NCBI RefSeq assembly: GCF_900091955.1
Contig: NZ_FMDF01000150.1
Location: 1 to 42,802, forward strand
Direction of reading: 5' to 3'
From: Streptomyces sp. Ncost-T10-10d
Lineage (GTDB): Bacteria; Actinomycetota; Actinomycetes; Streptomycetales; Streptomycetaceae
DNA: 42,802 nucleotides
The notes under the pieces are model-generated. The model was not told where the DNA came from. It did no database searches and saw only the letters and a list, made by a program, of their open reading frames with translations. A program made the position numbers and the translations under genes. Positions 24,486 through 32,936 of the stretch are shown one piece after another (position 1 is the first letter of the stretch; each line of letters begins with the position of its first letter).

Positions 24486-25335
24486 ACTCGTCCTCGGACC
24501 TGCCCGCCGCATGTCCCGCCGTATCCGCCTGGTCAGCTCCGCCGGGATCGTCGCCGCGGTGCTCCTCGCGGTGCTCCTCGTACCGCCGCTGGTCCAGCTC
24601 GACCAGCAGGCCGTCGACCTCGCGGCCAAACTCCGACCACCCTCCTGGGAACACCCCTTCGGTACCGACGACGTCGGCCGTGACCTGCTGCTGCGCTGTG
24701 TCTACGGGCTCCGCGTCTCACTGCTCGTCGGTATCGTCGCCGGGCTCACCGCCACCGTCATCGGGACCGCCGTCGGCGCGCTCGCCGCCGCGTTCGGGGG
24801 CTGGACCGACCGGATCGTCATGCGGCTCGTGGACACCTTCTCGTCCGTACCGCATCTGCTGCTCGGCATCTTCATCGTCGCCATGTTCCGGCCCGGCGTC
24901 GGCCCCGTGATCGTGTCCGTAGCCCTCACCCACTGGCTCTCGACGGCCCGGATCGTCCGCTCCGAAGTGCTGTCGCTGCGCTCGCGCCCGTTCATCGACG
25001 CGGCGATCTCCGGCGGCGCCTCGCGCGGGCGGGTCATCGTCCGGCATCTGCTGCCCGCCGTGCTTCCGCAGGCGGGCCTCGCCGCGGTGCTCATGGTGCC
25101 CCACGCCATGTGGCACGAGTCCGCGCTCTCCTTCCTGGGACTCGGACTCCCCACCCACCAGGCGAGCCTCGGCAACCTCGTGCAGACCGCGCGCGGTTCG
25201 CTGCTTGCCGGGGACTGGTGGCCGACGCTCTTCCCGGGCCTGTTCCTGATCATCCCGACACTCGCTCTGGCGGGCCTCGCCGGCGCCTGGCGGGAACGGA
25301 TCAACCCGCGTCGCCGATCGGAGCTGATGCTGTGA
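24478..25335 (+). CDS. nikC: Nickel ABC transporter permease NikC
   Basis: 285 residues of the DppC/NikC permease family. An N-terminal helix is followed by PPSWEHPFGTDDVGRDLLLRCVYG, the signature before the transport domain. The EAA motif is FIDAAISGGASRGRVIVRHLLPAVLP, and ESALSFLGLGLPTHQASLGNL is near the end. It pairs with NikB to form the membrane channel. It overlaps its neighbours on both sides (8 bp with nikB, GTGA with nikD). Confidence 0.88.
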   Translation: MAELVLGPARRMSRRIRLVSSAGIVAAVLLAVLLVPPLVQLDQQAVDLAAKLRPPSWEHPFGTDDVGRDLLLRCVYGLRVSLLVGIVAGLTATVIGTAVGALAAAFGGWTDRIVMRLVDTFSSVPHLLLGIFIVAMFRPGVGPVIVSVALTHWLSTARIVRSEVLSLRSRPFIDAAISGGASRGRVIVRHLLPAVLPQAGLAAVLMVPHAMWHESALSFLGLGLPTHQASLGNLVQTARGSLLAGDWWPTLFPGLFLIIPTLALAGLAGAWRERINPRRRSELML

Positions 25336-26345
25336 AGCCCACCCCGGACCCGCAGACCCCGGACCCGCAGACCCCGAACCCGCAGACCCCGGTCCTCTCC
25401 GTCCGTGGGCTCTCCGTCCGCTTCCGGATGGGCGGCGGGCGGCACATCGCGGCCGTCAGCGACGCACGCTTCGACCTCGCTGCGGGGGAGTGCCTGGCCC
25501 TGGTCGGTGAGAGCGGCTGCGGCAAATCCGTACTCGCCTCGGCGCTGCTGGGGCTGCTGCCCGGCAATGCACAGACCGAGGGTTCGGCGTTGCTCGCTGA
25601 CGGGACCGATCTCCTCACCGCCGATGAACGGACCCTCGCCCGGACGGTACGAGGCCGCCGCGTCGGACTCGTACCGCAGAGCCCCGCAGCCCATCTCACC
25701 CCCGTCCGAACGGTGCGCGCCCAACTGGAGGAGACCCTGCGTGAACTGACCGGCATCCGAAAGCCCACGCTGCGCGCCGCGGCGGAGCAAGCCGCCGCGC
25801 GCGCAGCTTTCCCGGCCGGCCACCTGGACCGGTATCCGCACGAGCTCTCCGGCGGTCTCGCCCAGCGCGCCGCAACCGCGCTCGCCCTGATCGGCGACGC
25901 ACCTCTCCTCCTGGCCGACGAGCCGACCACCGGACTCGACCGCGACCTGGTCGAGCGAACCGTCGACGAACTGCGCCGCCACACCGACGGGGGCAGGGCG
26001 CTGCTGATCATCACCCACGATCTGGCCGCGGCCGAGCGGATCGCCGACCGCGTCGCCGTGATGTACGCGGGCCGCATCGTCGAACTCGCCGACGCCGACC
26101 GGTTCTTCGGAGAGCCGGGGCCACGCCATCCGTACGCGCGCGGCCTCCTCGACGCCCTGCCCGAGCGCGCCTTCGCCCCCATCCCGGGAATGCCGCCGGA
26201 GCTCGGCGCCCTCCCCGACGGGTGCGCGTTCGCGGCCCGCTGCAGCCGCGCCGACGACCGGTGCTCCGTACCACCCCCGTTCGACGGCCATCTCGCGTGC
26301 CACCACGGTGCGCGGGCAGGCGCGGAGGAGTCCGCCCATGCTTGA
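25332..26345 (+). CDS. nikD: Nickel ABC transporter ATPase NikD
   Basis: 337 residues. The first 20 are a Pro-Gln-Thr-Pro-Asp repeat encoded by a 15-bp tandem repeat. Then comes an ABC ATPase domain with Walker A GESGCGKS (about 58-65), signature LSGGLAQR, Walker B LLLADEP and switch ITHD. The C-terminal extension has the oligopeptide/dipeptide transporter C-terminal pattern (IPGMPPELGALPDGCAFAARC) and several Cys and His residues. The usual signature Gln is Leu (LSGGL), a change also known in NikD/DppD-like subunits. GTG start overlapping nikC. Confidence 0.88.
   Translation: MKPTPDPQTPDPQTPNPQTPVLSVRGLSVRFRMGGGRHIAAVSDARFDLAAGECLALVGESGCGKSVLASALLGLLPGNAQTEGSALLADGTDLLTADERTLARTVRGRRVGLVPQSPAAHLTPVRTVRAQLEETLRELTGIRKPTLRAAAEQAAARAAFPAGHLDRYPHELSGGLAQRAATALALIGDAPLLLADEPTTGLDRDLVERTVDELRRHTDGGRALLIITHDLAAAERIADRVAVMYAGRIVELADADRFFGEPGPRHPYARGLLDALPERAFAPIPGMPPELGALPDGCAFAARCSRADDRCSVPPPFDGHLACHHGARAGAEESAHA
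25341..25392 (+). repeat. 15-bp tandem repeat, 3.5 copies, inside nikD
   Basis: The unit ACCCCGGACCCGCAG occurs at 25341-25355 and 25356-25370, with a one-base variant at 25371-25385 and a partial fourth. It encodes the repeating N-terminal TPDPQ. Copy number is likely to vary between strains. Confidence 0.9.
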
Positions 26346-27030
26346 ACTCACCCGCATCACCGCCGGATACGACCCCCGCGACCCCGTCGTCCGCGATGCG
26401 TCCCTGACGATCGCGCCGGGGGAATCCGTCGGACTGCTCGGCCCGAGCGGCTGCGGCAAGTCCACCCTGGCCAAGGTCGCCGCCCTGCTGCATCGCCCGG
26501 ACGCGGGCACGGTCGTACTCGACGGCCGGCCGGTACGGGGCTGGCGGCACCGCGCCCCGCGGGCGCAGCGGACCGCGGTCGGCGTCGTCTTCCAACAGCC
26601 CCGGCTCTCGGCCGACCCCCGGCTCAGCCTGCGCGAACTCATCGCCCAGCCGCTGCGGGCGACAGGGCGGCGCGCGGAGGTGCCGGACCGGGTGGCCGAG
26701 CTGGCACCGGCCGTCGGTCTCACGGCCGAACTGCTGAACCGGCGTCCCCACGAGGTGAGCGACGGCCAGTTGCAGCGCGCCTGTCTGGCCAGGGCGCTGG
26801 TCCTGCGGCCTGGCTGGCTGATCTGTGACGAGATGACCGCGATGCTCGACGCGTCGACGACCGCCGCTCTGGTCGCGGTGGTCGAGACCTACCGACGCGA
26901 CTCCGGGGCCGGGCTGCTGGCCGTCGGCCACGACCGGGTGCTGCTGGAACGCTGGTGCGACCGTACAGTCGGCTGGCAGGAAATCTCCGGTTGCGTCGCG
27001 ACGCAGGAGTCCACGAGTCCGACCGGATGA
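26338..27030 (+). CDS. nikE: Nickel ABC transporter ATPase NikE, short form
   Basis: 230 residues: ABC ATPase with Walker A GPSGCGKS (about 38-45), Q-loop VVFQQPRLS, signature region EVSDGQLQRA in place of LSGGQ, Walker B LICDEM and H-loop GHDR. It lacks the C-terminal oligopeptide-transporter extension of its partner. The two ATPases (LSGGL in NikD, VSDGQ here) both depart from consensus, so the heterodimer probably has unequal ATP sites. Starts 8 bp inside nikD. Last gene of the operon; no strong hairpin follows. Confidence 0.87.
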   Translation: MLELTRITAGYDPRDPVVRDASLTIAPGESVGLLGPSGCGKSTLAKVAALLHRPDAGTVVLDGRPVRGWRHRAPRAQRTAVGVVFQQPRLSADPRLSLRELIAQPLRATGRRAEVPDRVAELAPAVGLTAELLNRRPHEVSDGQLQRACLARALVLRPGWLICDEMTAMLDASTTAALVAVVETYRRDSGAGLLAVGHDRVLLERWCDRTVGWQEISGCVATQESTSPTG

Positions 27031-27111
27031 GGCCCATGCCCTTGGCGCACTCGACGATGAGGGTCCTGGGGCAAGTACGCGACGAGGTGTCGCGTCGGCG
27101 GCATCCGGCCG

Positions 27112-27200
27112 ACCACCCTTGCCGAATTGGGTGATACGCCGGAACGGTGCCGCACCTTGTACGAGTTGAACAAGGAGCTGCCGCCGACATTCCGGAAGGG
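27112..27200 (+). pseudogene. Possible remnant of a LysM-domain protein
   Basis: In frame with 27112 the sequence reads TTLAELGDTPERCRTLYELNKELPPTF, which resembles the end of LysM modules in actinobacterial regulators (pattern LGD-x-ERW-x-x-IYELN). No start, ribosome site or rest of the gene is present in the 220-bp gap between nikE and the helicase. The match is by eye and weak. Confidence 0.3.
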
Positions 27201-27254
27201 GGCGAGCTCTACCGGTATGCAGGTGGAGCCGATCAGCGACGCGTCCGGCCGACG

Positions 27255-29402
27255 TCAGGAGCTTGTGAGGATGACGAGTTGCCGGGTCGCCCGGGTCATC
27301 GCGACATAGCGGTCGACCGCTCCTTCGATGCCCTTGCCGAACGCCTCCGGGTCGATGAGGACGACCAGGTCGAACTCGAGCCCTTTCGACAGCTCCGGGG
27401 TCAGCGACCGGACGCGGGACGTCGCCCGGAATGCGGGATCGCCGATGACGCAGGCGACCCCGTCCGCATGTGCTGTGAGCCAGGTGTCCAGGATCGAGCT
27501 CAGATCCGAAGCGGATCCGTGTACGACGGGGACGTCGCTGCTGCGGATGGAGGTCGGCACGTTGGCGTCCGGGAGCACGGCCCGGATGACCGGCTCCGCC
27601 TCCGCCATGATTTCCTCCGGCGTCCGGTAGTTGATGCTCAGAGAAGCCAGGTTGATCCGGTCGAGCCCGATCCGCTCGAGCCGCTCCTGCCACGACTCCG
27701 TGAACCCGTGCCTGGCCTGGGCACGATCCCCGACGATGGTGAAGCTCCGGGACGGGCACCGGAGCAGCAACATCTGCCACTCGGCGTCGGTCAGTTCCTG
27801 AGCCTCGTCCACGACGATGTGCGCGAACGGGCCGGCCAGCAGGTCCGGTTCGGTGCCGGGCGATGCCGTCCCGTCGACCAGTGTGTCCTGAATGTCCTGT
27901 CCGCGCAGCATCGTCACCGCACCTTCACCGTCGTCATCGGCCTCGAGCAGGGCATCGATGACGTTGGCCATGTGCTCGCGTTCGGCGGCGACAGAGGCGT
28001 TGTGCCGACGCCTACGGCGCGACGCCTCCGGGTCGCCGACCCGCTGCCGTGCTGCGTCCAGGATCGGCAGGTCGGACACCGTCCAGGCCTGGGCGTCCAC
28101 GCGCTGCAGCTGCGACACGTCATCGGGGCTGAGCCAGGGAGCGCACTTCCGCAGATAGGCGGGCACCGACCACAGGTCTCCGACGAGGTCGGCCGCTTCG
28201 AGCAGCGGCCACGCGCGGTCGAAGGCCATGAGCAGCTCCCTGTTCTGCAGAAGCGACTTGCGGAGCAGGTCGGCCGAGACCTCGCCGTCGTGCTTGTCCA
28301 CCAGGATCGTGAGCAGCTCCTCCCAGACCTGGTCGCGCGACTCGTTGTGCGGAGCACCGGGTCCTGCTGATTCGAACGCCACGGCCCAATCGTCGGCGCT
28401 CAGCCAGATGTCGGACCACTGGGTCGTGATCCTCATCCCCTCGGTGGGCGGCTCCTCGTAGAACCTGACGGCCGTCTCGATCGCCTTCACCAGGTTCGCG
28501 GACGACTTCAGCAGGGCCACGTGCGGGTCGGCCTCGAGCGTTGCTGCGGCTCCCTCGGCGACGAGGTCGCGCAGGGTGCAGGTCTGTACGCCCTCCTCTC
28601 CGAGGCTGGGCAGGACATCGGCGACGTAGCCCAGGTAGGGCTGGTGCGGACCGACGAACAGCACGCCGCCCCGGCGGTGACCGAGGCGAGGGTCGGAGTA
28701 GAGGAGGTAGGCGGAGCGGTGCAGAGCGACGACGGTCTTCCCCGTACCCGGACCGCCGTCGACGACGAGAGCGCCGCGGGATCCCGCGCGGATGATGGCG
28801 TCCTGGTCGGCCTGGATGGTGCCGAGCACGTCTTGCATCCGTGGTGACCGGTTGCTGCCCAGGCCGGCGATGAAGGCGGACTGGTCGTCGAGTGCGGCGT
28901 GCCCGGCAAACCCGTCCGCGGCGAACACCTCGTCCCAGTAGTCGCTGATCCGGCCGCGGGTCCAGCGATACCTGCGGCGGCTTGCCAGCCCCATCGGGTT
29001 GCCGTGGGTGGCTCCGAAGAACGGCTCAGCCGCGGGAGAGCGCCAGTCGAGCAGCAGCCGACGACCCGCGCTGTCCGTCAGGCCGAGTCGTCCGATGTAC
29101 ACGGGCTCGGAGCTGTCCGCGCCGACCATGTGTCCGAGGCACAGGTCCAGACCGAAGCGACGCAGTGCGCGCAGGCGAGCGGTCAGCCGGTGGATCTCCA
29201 TGTCCCGGTCCATCGCCTGCCGGCCGATGCCGCCGGGCGCCCTGCGCTCGGCATCGAGGCGGTCGGACAGTTCGGCGATCGACTGCCCGAGGCACTCCGC
29301 GATGGCCGCGAAGTGCTGCTCATCGCCGGCGATCAGCGTCGGGTCGGCCTTGGGGGAGAGGCTGTGGGGAAGGTTGAATGCGCTGGTGGTCAGGGGGTTC
29401 AC
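27255..29402 (-). CDS. helR: HelR/HelD-type RNA polymerase-associated motor ATPase
   Basis: 715 residues of the UvrD-like superfamily 1, HelD branch. The N-terminal arm has the family stretch VYIGRLGL...LLLDWRSPAAEPFF. Walker A is GGPGTGKT (K222). A long insertion lies in the first motor domain. Then come Walker B VVDEAQEL, SINYRTPEEIM, GLEFDLVVLIDP and YVAMTRATRQLVIL. HelD proteins recycle stalled RNA polymerase. Actinobacterial HelR also displaces rifamycins and is induced through a rifamycin-associated element. The RAE-like repeat at 29584 supports HelR over a housekeeping HelD. The start is GTG at 29402, with GGAG 7 nt upstream; open frame continues to 29597 without a better start. Confidence 0.82.
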   Translation of the reverse strand: MNPLTTSAFNLPHSLSPKADPTLIAGDEQHFAAIAECLGQSIAELSDRLDAERRAPGGIGRQAMDRDMEIHRLTARLRALRRFGLDLCLGHMVGADSSEPVYIGRLGLTDSAGRRLLLDWRSPAAEPFFGATHGNPMGLASRRRYRWTRGRISDYWDEVFAADGFAGHAALDDQSAFIAGLGSNRSPRMQDVLGTIQADQDAIIRAGSRGALVVDGGPGTGKTVVALHRSAYLLYSDPRLGHRRGGVLFVGPHQPYLGYVADVLPSLGEEGVQTCTLRDLVAEGAAATLEADPHVALLKSSANLVKAIETAVRFYEEPPTEGMRITTQWSDIWLSADDWAVAFESAGPGAPHNESRDQVWEELLTILVDKHDGEVSADLLRKSLLQNRELLMAFDRAWPLLEAADLVGDLWSVPAYLRKCAPWLSPDDVSQLQRVDAQAWTVSDLPILDAARQRVGDPEASRRRRRHNASVAAEREHMANVIDALLEADDDGEGAVTMLRGQDIQDTLVDGTASPGTEPDLLAGPFAHIVVDEAQELTDAEWQMLLLRCPSRSFTIVGDRAQARHGFTESWQERLERIGLDRINLASLSINYRTPEEIMAEAEPVIRAVLPDANVPTSIRSSDVPVVHGSASDLSSILDTWLTAHADGVACVIGDPAFRATSRVRSLTPELSKGLEFDLVVLIDPEAFGKGIEGAVDRYVAMTRATRQLVILTSS

Positions 29403-29583
29403 GTCATCACTCCGAATAGAGGCCGCTTGCAACCATCGCGCGCGGCAAGGCGTCGGGACCGGCGGGACGAACACGGTGGCCATGGCGAGCAGCGCACCGC
29501 CTGCTCTGGGCGTCCAGGTCCCACAGCACCCGGTTGTCGGTCCTCCGGCTCTGGCCTCGGCCGACGATTCTGCGGCATGACCC

Positions 29584-29602
29584 GGGTCTTGCCGCAAGGC
29601 CC
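29584..29602. promoter_or_regulatory. Rifamycin-associated element (RAE)-like inverted repeat
   Basis: GGGTCTTGC-C-GCAAGGCCC is a 19-bp inverted repeat with one mismatched pair. Read on the minus strand it is close to the RAE sequence known upstream of rifamycin-inactivating genes and helR (GGGCTTGCGGCAAG core). It lies 182 bp upstream of the helR GTG. Confidence 0.7.
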
Positions 29603-29736
29603 CCCATGCGCTATAAGTTGAGAGTGGAAAGGAGTGGGTACTCCCCTTTCCCTCCTCTCTCGTCCGCTGTGGACGGACAATCTCCTCGCGAAGTGGCGGC
29701 GCGCCGCGTACGCCGGTACCACCGGTCCAGGAGGTT

Positions 29737-29758
29737 CTCCCACAAGATCTTGTAGGAG
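29737..29758. repeat. 22-bp palindrome CTCC-N-ACAAGATCTTGT-N-GGAG
   Basis: The perfect inner 12-bp palindrome is at 29742-29753 with matching CTCC/GGAG flanks. It lies about 70 bp before the transposase remnant and could be the element's terminal structure or a hairpin protecting it from outside transcription. The 425 bp between helR and the transposase remnant holds this, the RAE and no gene that I can support. Confidence 0.6.
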
Positions 29759-29827
29759 TGTCCTGGCGGGGCGTGATCGGTGTGACGATCCGGTCGTTCG
29801 CATGCTGCGAGTAGGCAGCCGTGGATC

Positions 29828-30330
29828 GTGGACGATGACCTGTGGGCGATTGATCGAGCCGTTGTCACCGGCCTGGCCGGACAAGGCTCCGGGACCCGGC
29901 CGGCGGCGGGCCGGCTCCGCACGCAGGGCATCCTGCACGTCCCGCACAACGACATCGCCTGGCAACTGCTGCCACCCGAGCCCGGGTTCGGCTCCGGACA
30001 GATCTGCCGACGCCGCAGGGACGTGCGTGGACGGGTCTGACGTCCGCGCGAAGGAGGGGTGCCGACACCGGTCCGTCGCCGGTCGGCCGCCGGAAGACAG
30101 GCAGCAGGCACCACCTGATCTGTGACGGACGCGGCAAATTGCTCAAGGTCATCACCACCGCGGTCAACGTCAACGATGTCTCCCCGACCCTCGTCCTGGT
30201 CGACAACCGCCGATCTCCGGTCGTCGTGGCCGTCCGCGCAGGCGCCCCGACGCCCTGCTCGGCGACAGGTGCTGCGCGTACCACCTGCGCGCCGTTGCGC
30301 CGACGATGCCCGCCCGGCACCGACGCCGGC
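29828..30330 (+). pseudogene. IS5-like transposase remnant with internal deletion
   Basis: Fragments of an IS5-type transposase appear in shifting frames. DDDLWAI and EPLSPAWPDKAPGP are followed by GILHVPHNDIAWQLLPPEPGFGSGQIC. A gap of roughly 45 residues follows, then CVDGSDVRAKEG, HHLICDGRGKLLKVITTAVNVNDVSPTLVLVD and a degraded tail. At least two frameshifts and one deletion remove any activity. It lies between the helR regulatory region and the phosphodiesterase gene. Confidence 0.75.
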
Positions 30331-30504
30331 AGTGGCGGCGTCCACCACCGCTGGACCGATGCCGGCCCGGCAAGGGGAACGGCAGCCGACGAGCGGACGA
30401 CAATCCGATCAACTCTTGTGAAGAGCCTGCCCGTTGAAGCGATCACGGCCGCATACTCGGACGCGTCCGACCGTCCGATCCGCCCCTCGCTCCCGGGAGA
30501 ATCC

Positions 30505-31422
30505 ATGGCGTTCCCGACCCGCCGAAGCGTCGTCACCACCGCGCTCGCCACTGTCGCCGCCGGCACAGTGCTGTCCCTGCAGACGGCCGTCGCGTCCGAG
30601 GCGTTCGCCGCGCCCTCGGTCGCAGGCCGCCACCGTCCGCGCCCGCTGCGCCGGGCCCACGCGCACAACGACTACCTGCACACGCACCCCCTCCACGACG
30701 CGCTCGCCCACGGCTTCACCAGCGTCGAGGCAGACATCTTCCTTGTGGACGGGGAACTGCTGGTCGCCCATGAGGCCACCGACCTCGACCCCACCCGAAC
30801 CCTTGCTTCGCTCTACCTCGACCCGCTGCTGGCCAGGGTCCGGGCCAACCACGGCGCGGTCCACCCCGGCTACCGCGAACCCGTCCAGCTACTGATCGAC
30901 ATCAAGACCGACGGGGCCGCCGCCTACCTCGAACTCGACCGGCAGCTCGGGCGATACCGGCAGATGCTGACGGCGTACCACCACGGCCGGGTGCGGCCCG
31001 GCGCGATCACGCCCGTCATCTCCGGCGACCGCGCCGCTCGCGTCCCGATGGAGGCGCAGCGCACGCGATACGCGTTCTACGACGGCCGGCCGGACGACCT
31101 CGGGACCGCAGCCACCGCCTCGTTCATCCCGCTCATCAGCAGCAGCTGGAGCGACAACTTCAGCTGGCTGGGCGCGGGGCCCTTCCCCGTGGCCGAACGG
31201 GACAAACTGCGCTCGCTCGTCGCTACGGCCCACCGAAGCGGCCAACGCGTCCGCTTCTGGGCCACGCCCGATGTCGCGGGACCGGAGCGGGACGCCGTAT
31301 GGACCGAACTGCTGGCCGCCGGGGTCGACCATCTCAACACCGACGACCTGGCAGGGCTTGAACAGTTCCTGCGCACACATGACAGGGACGCCAGGACCGA
31401 GGCCGCTCGCTTCGACCGCTGA
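30505..31422 (+). CDS. Exported GDPD/PI-PLC-like phosphodiesterase
   Basis: 305 residues. A twin-arginine-like export signal (PTRRSVVTTALATVAAGTVLS) is followed by a TIM-barrel of the glycerophosphodiester phosphodiesterase/PI-PLC-like superfamily. Key residues lie in RAHAHNDYLH (first His), SVEADIFLVDGELLVAHE (Glu-x-Asp metal ligands and second His) and LLIDIKTD. The C-terminal WATPD...GVDHLNTDD closes the barrel. Such enzymes cleave glycerophosphodiesters or related polar head groups outside the cell. ATG at 30505 after GGGAGA; in-frame upstream codons lie in the transposase debris. Confidence 0.85.
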   Translation: MAFPTRRSVVTTALATVAAGTVLSLQTAVASEAFAAPSVAGRHRPRPLRRAHAHNDYLHTHPLHDALAHGFTSVEADIFLVDGELLVAHEATDLDPTRTLASLYLDPLLARVRANHGAVHPGYREPVQLLIDIKTDGAAAYLELDRQLGRYRQMLTAYHHGRVRPGAITPVISGDRAARVPMEAQRTRYAFYDGRPDDLGTAATASFIPLISSSWSDNFSWLGAGPFPVAERDKLRSLVATAHRSGQRVRFWATPDVAGPERDAVWTELLAAGVDHLNTDDLAGLEQFLRTHDRDARTEAARFDR

Positions 31423-31561
31423 CCGGACGCGGGCACACCGTCCGGACCGTGACAGCCAGTCAACACCCATATGGCGGACATGCCAGTCCGCCGGATGGCC
31501 TCTCCGCTACGCCACACTGGCCGCCGAATGCCGCATTCCGGCGCGGCGGAGGAGGTTGGCC

Positions 31562-31756
31562 ATGGCCATTTCGATCTCACTGGTGCTGCTTCTGCTGATC
31601 CTTGCGGTGATCTACCTCCGCAACGGGGGGCTGAAGATCTCGCATGCGCTGGTCTGCGCCATGCTCGGATTCTTCCTGGCGGGTACGAGCATGGCGCCGA
31701 CCATTCAGAACGGCCTGACGGCCACGGCCGACGTCGTCAGCAGCCTCAAGCCCTGA
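31562..31756 (+). CDS. Small membrane protein of 64 residues
   Basis: It has two predicted membrane helices (SISLVLLLLILAVIYL and SHALVCAMLGFFLAGTSMAP) joined by the turn RNGGLKI, with a short polar end. A very strong GGAGGAGG (31548-31555) lies 6 bases before the ATG, which makes expression credible despite the size. I recall closely similar small proteins in Streptomyces genomes, but none with a known function that I can name. Confidence 0.75.
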   Translation: MAISISLVLLLLILAVIYLRNGGLKISHALVCAMLGFFLAGTSMAPTIQNGLTATADVVSSLKP

Positions 31757-32275
31757 CCTTCGCAGCCCGTTCGGTGACCGGGGCCCCAGGGGCGGGCACG
31801 GTCACGCGGACTGCCCGGATACCGGATGGCAGTGCGAGGGCGGCTGTCTCGTCACCACCTGCACCGCATGTACGCAATGCCGAAGGCCTGAGCATCGCTT
31901 CGATTCCCCCGGCCGCCGACCGGCCGTCACTTCGGACCACGCACGGGCCTCGGCCGCCGAGATCCGACGGGCGATGCTCGACCACCGCGACCGTGGGCGA
32001 CGCCACGGCCTCGGTCCCGTACCTGGCCGGCCGTGGCGCGACGCACCGTGTCGCAGATGCCGTGAAGCGGGCATGACGGCATCTGCGACCCCGGCACCTC
32101 CGTGATGCCCGACTGGCAGGGACGCATCTGGTGGGCGACCCGGCTCGGCAGAGTGGGTACGGTCGATCCCGGGACTCGTCCATCGGTGCCACCTGTGTCC
32201 CGATCATTCGGCCACCGCCATCCCGCCGACAAGGATTCCTGCCGTTACGGCAAACCCGCGTTGTGCGGTGCCGCC
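31757..32275. other. Intergenic stretch with a possible beta-propeller gene remnant
   Basis: No gene is supported. Around 32080-32175 one plus-strand frame reads DGICDPGTSVMPDWQGRIWWATRLGRVGTVDPG, which looks like one blade of an SMP-30/NHL-type propeller protein, but it runs into unrelated sequence on both sides. A 13-bp palindrome (TGCCGTTACGGCA, 32240-32252) lies just beyond the stop of the minus-strand gene and could serve as a weak terminator. Confidence 0.4.
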
Positions 32276-32713
32276 TCAAGGTCCGACGAGCCGGGACCGG
32301 ATCAGGAACCGCACCCCCTCCGGAGCCTCCAGAGAGAAACCACTGCCCCGACCCTCCACCACATCGACGATCAGGCGGGTGTGCGCCCACAGCTCGAACT
32401 GACTCCTCGACATCCAGAACGGGACACTCTCCGCCACTCCGTCGACATCGAGCGAGGCCAGCAGCACGTCGGAGCCGCCGGTACGGAATTCCCCGTACTG
32501 GTAACACATGGGCGCACTTCCGTCGCAGCAGCCACCCGACTGGTGGAACATCAACGGACCGTGGGTGTCCCGCAGTCGACGCACCAGATCGGCGGCCGCA
32601 GGGGTGAACTCCACGAGCGGCGCGTCCTGCGGACTCGTCCCGGATGTCCCGAACGGCGGCTCATCGGCTCGCAGTTGGCCAGGGAGCGGATTCTTCGTCT
32701 CATCTCGCATCAT
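32276..32713 (-). CDS. DUF779 family protein
   Basis: 145 residues. The family core is clear: FTPAAADLVRRLRDTHGPLMFHQSGGCCDGSAPMCY (about 36-71), with a CC and a further Cys that suggest metal or redox function, then VPFWMSRSQFELWAHTRLIVDVVEGRGSGFSLEAPEGVRFLIRS. The first ~30 residues look disordered. DUF779 genes usually sit beside an NAD-dependent aldehyde dehydrogenase (AdhB/ExaC type); no such neighbour is present here, so it may be an orphan. Two adjacent ATG codons (32713, 32710) both follow AAGGG. Confidence 0.88.
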   Translation of the reverse strand: MMRDETKNPLPGQLRADEPPFGTSGTSPQDAPLVEFTPAAADLVRRLRDTHGPLMFHQSGGCCDGSAPMCYQYGEFRTGGSDVLLASLDVDGVAESVPFWMSRSQFELWAHTRLIVDVVEGRGSGFSLEAPEGVRFLIRSRLVGP

Positions 32714-32936
32714 GCATCAGCCCTTGTCGCATCGGATGGCGCACCGGTCGGCTGGGACGATATGGGCGAACGCTACCAGTCCGGTTCCGTTCAGCAAGAG
32801 GTGTGCGAACGCAGCGGTCCGATCAGCAGCCCCCGTTCGCCGCAGGTATCGGTGATCACGGGGGGAGTGCGCCGAGCGCGGAGTGCCGGGCGCCGGGCGC
32901 GGAGGTCACATCGCTACGAGTGCGCCCGTACGCTGA

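Noticed and set aside
31746..32507. 253-residue minus-strand frame
   Set aside because: It overlaps the well-supported DUF779 gene in another frame and has Arg/Gly-rich shadow composition.
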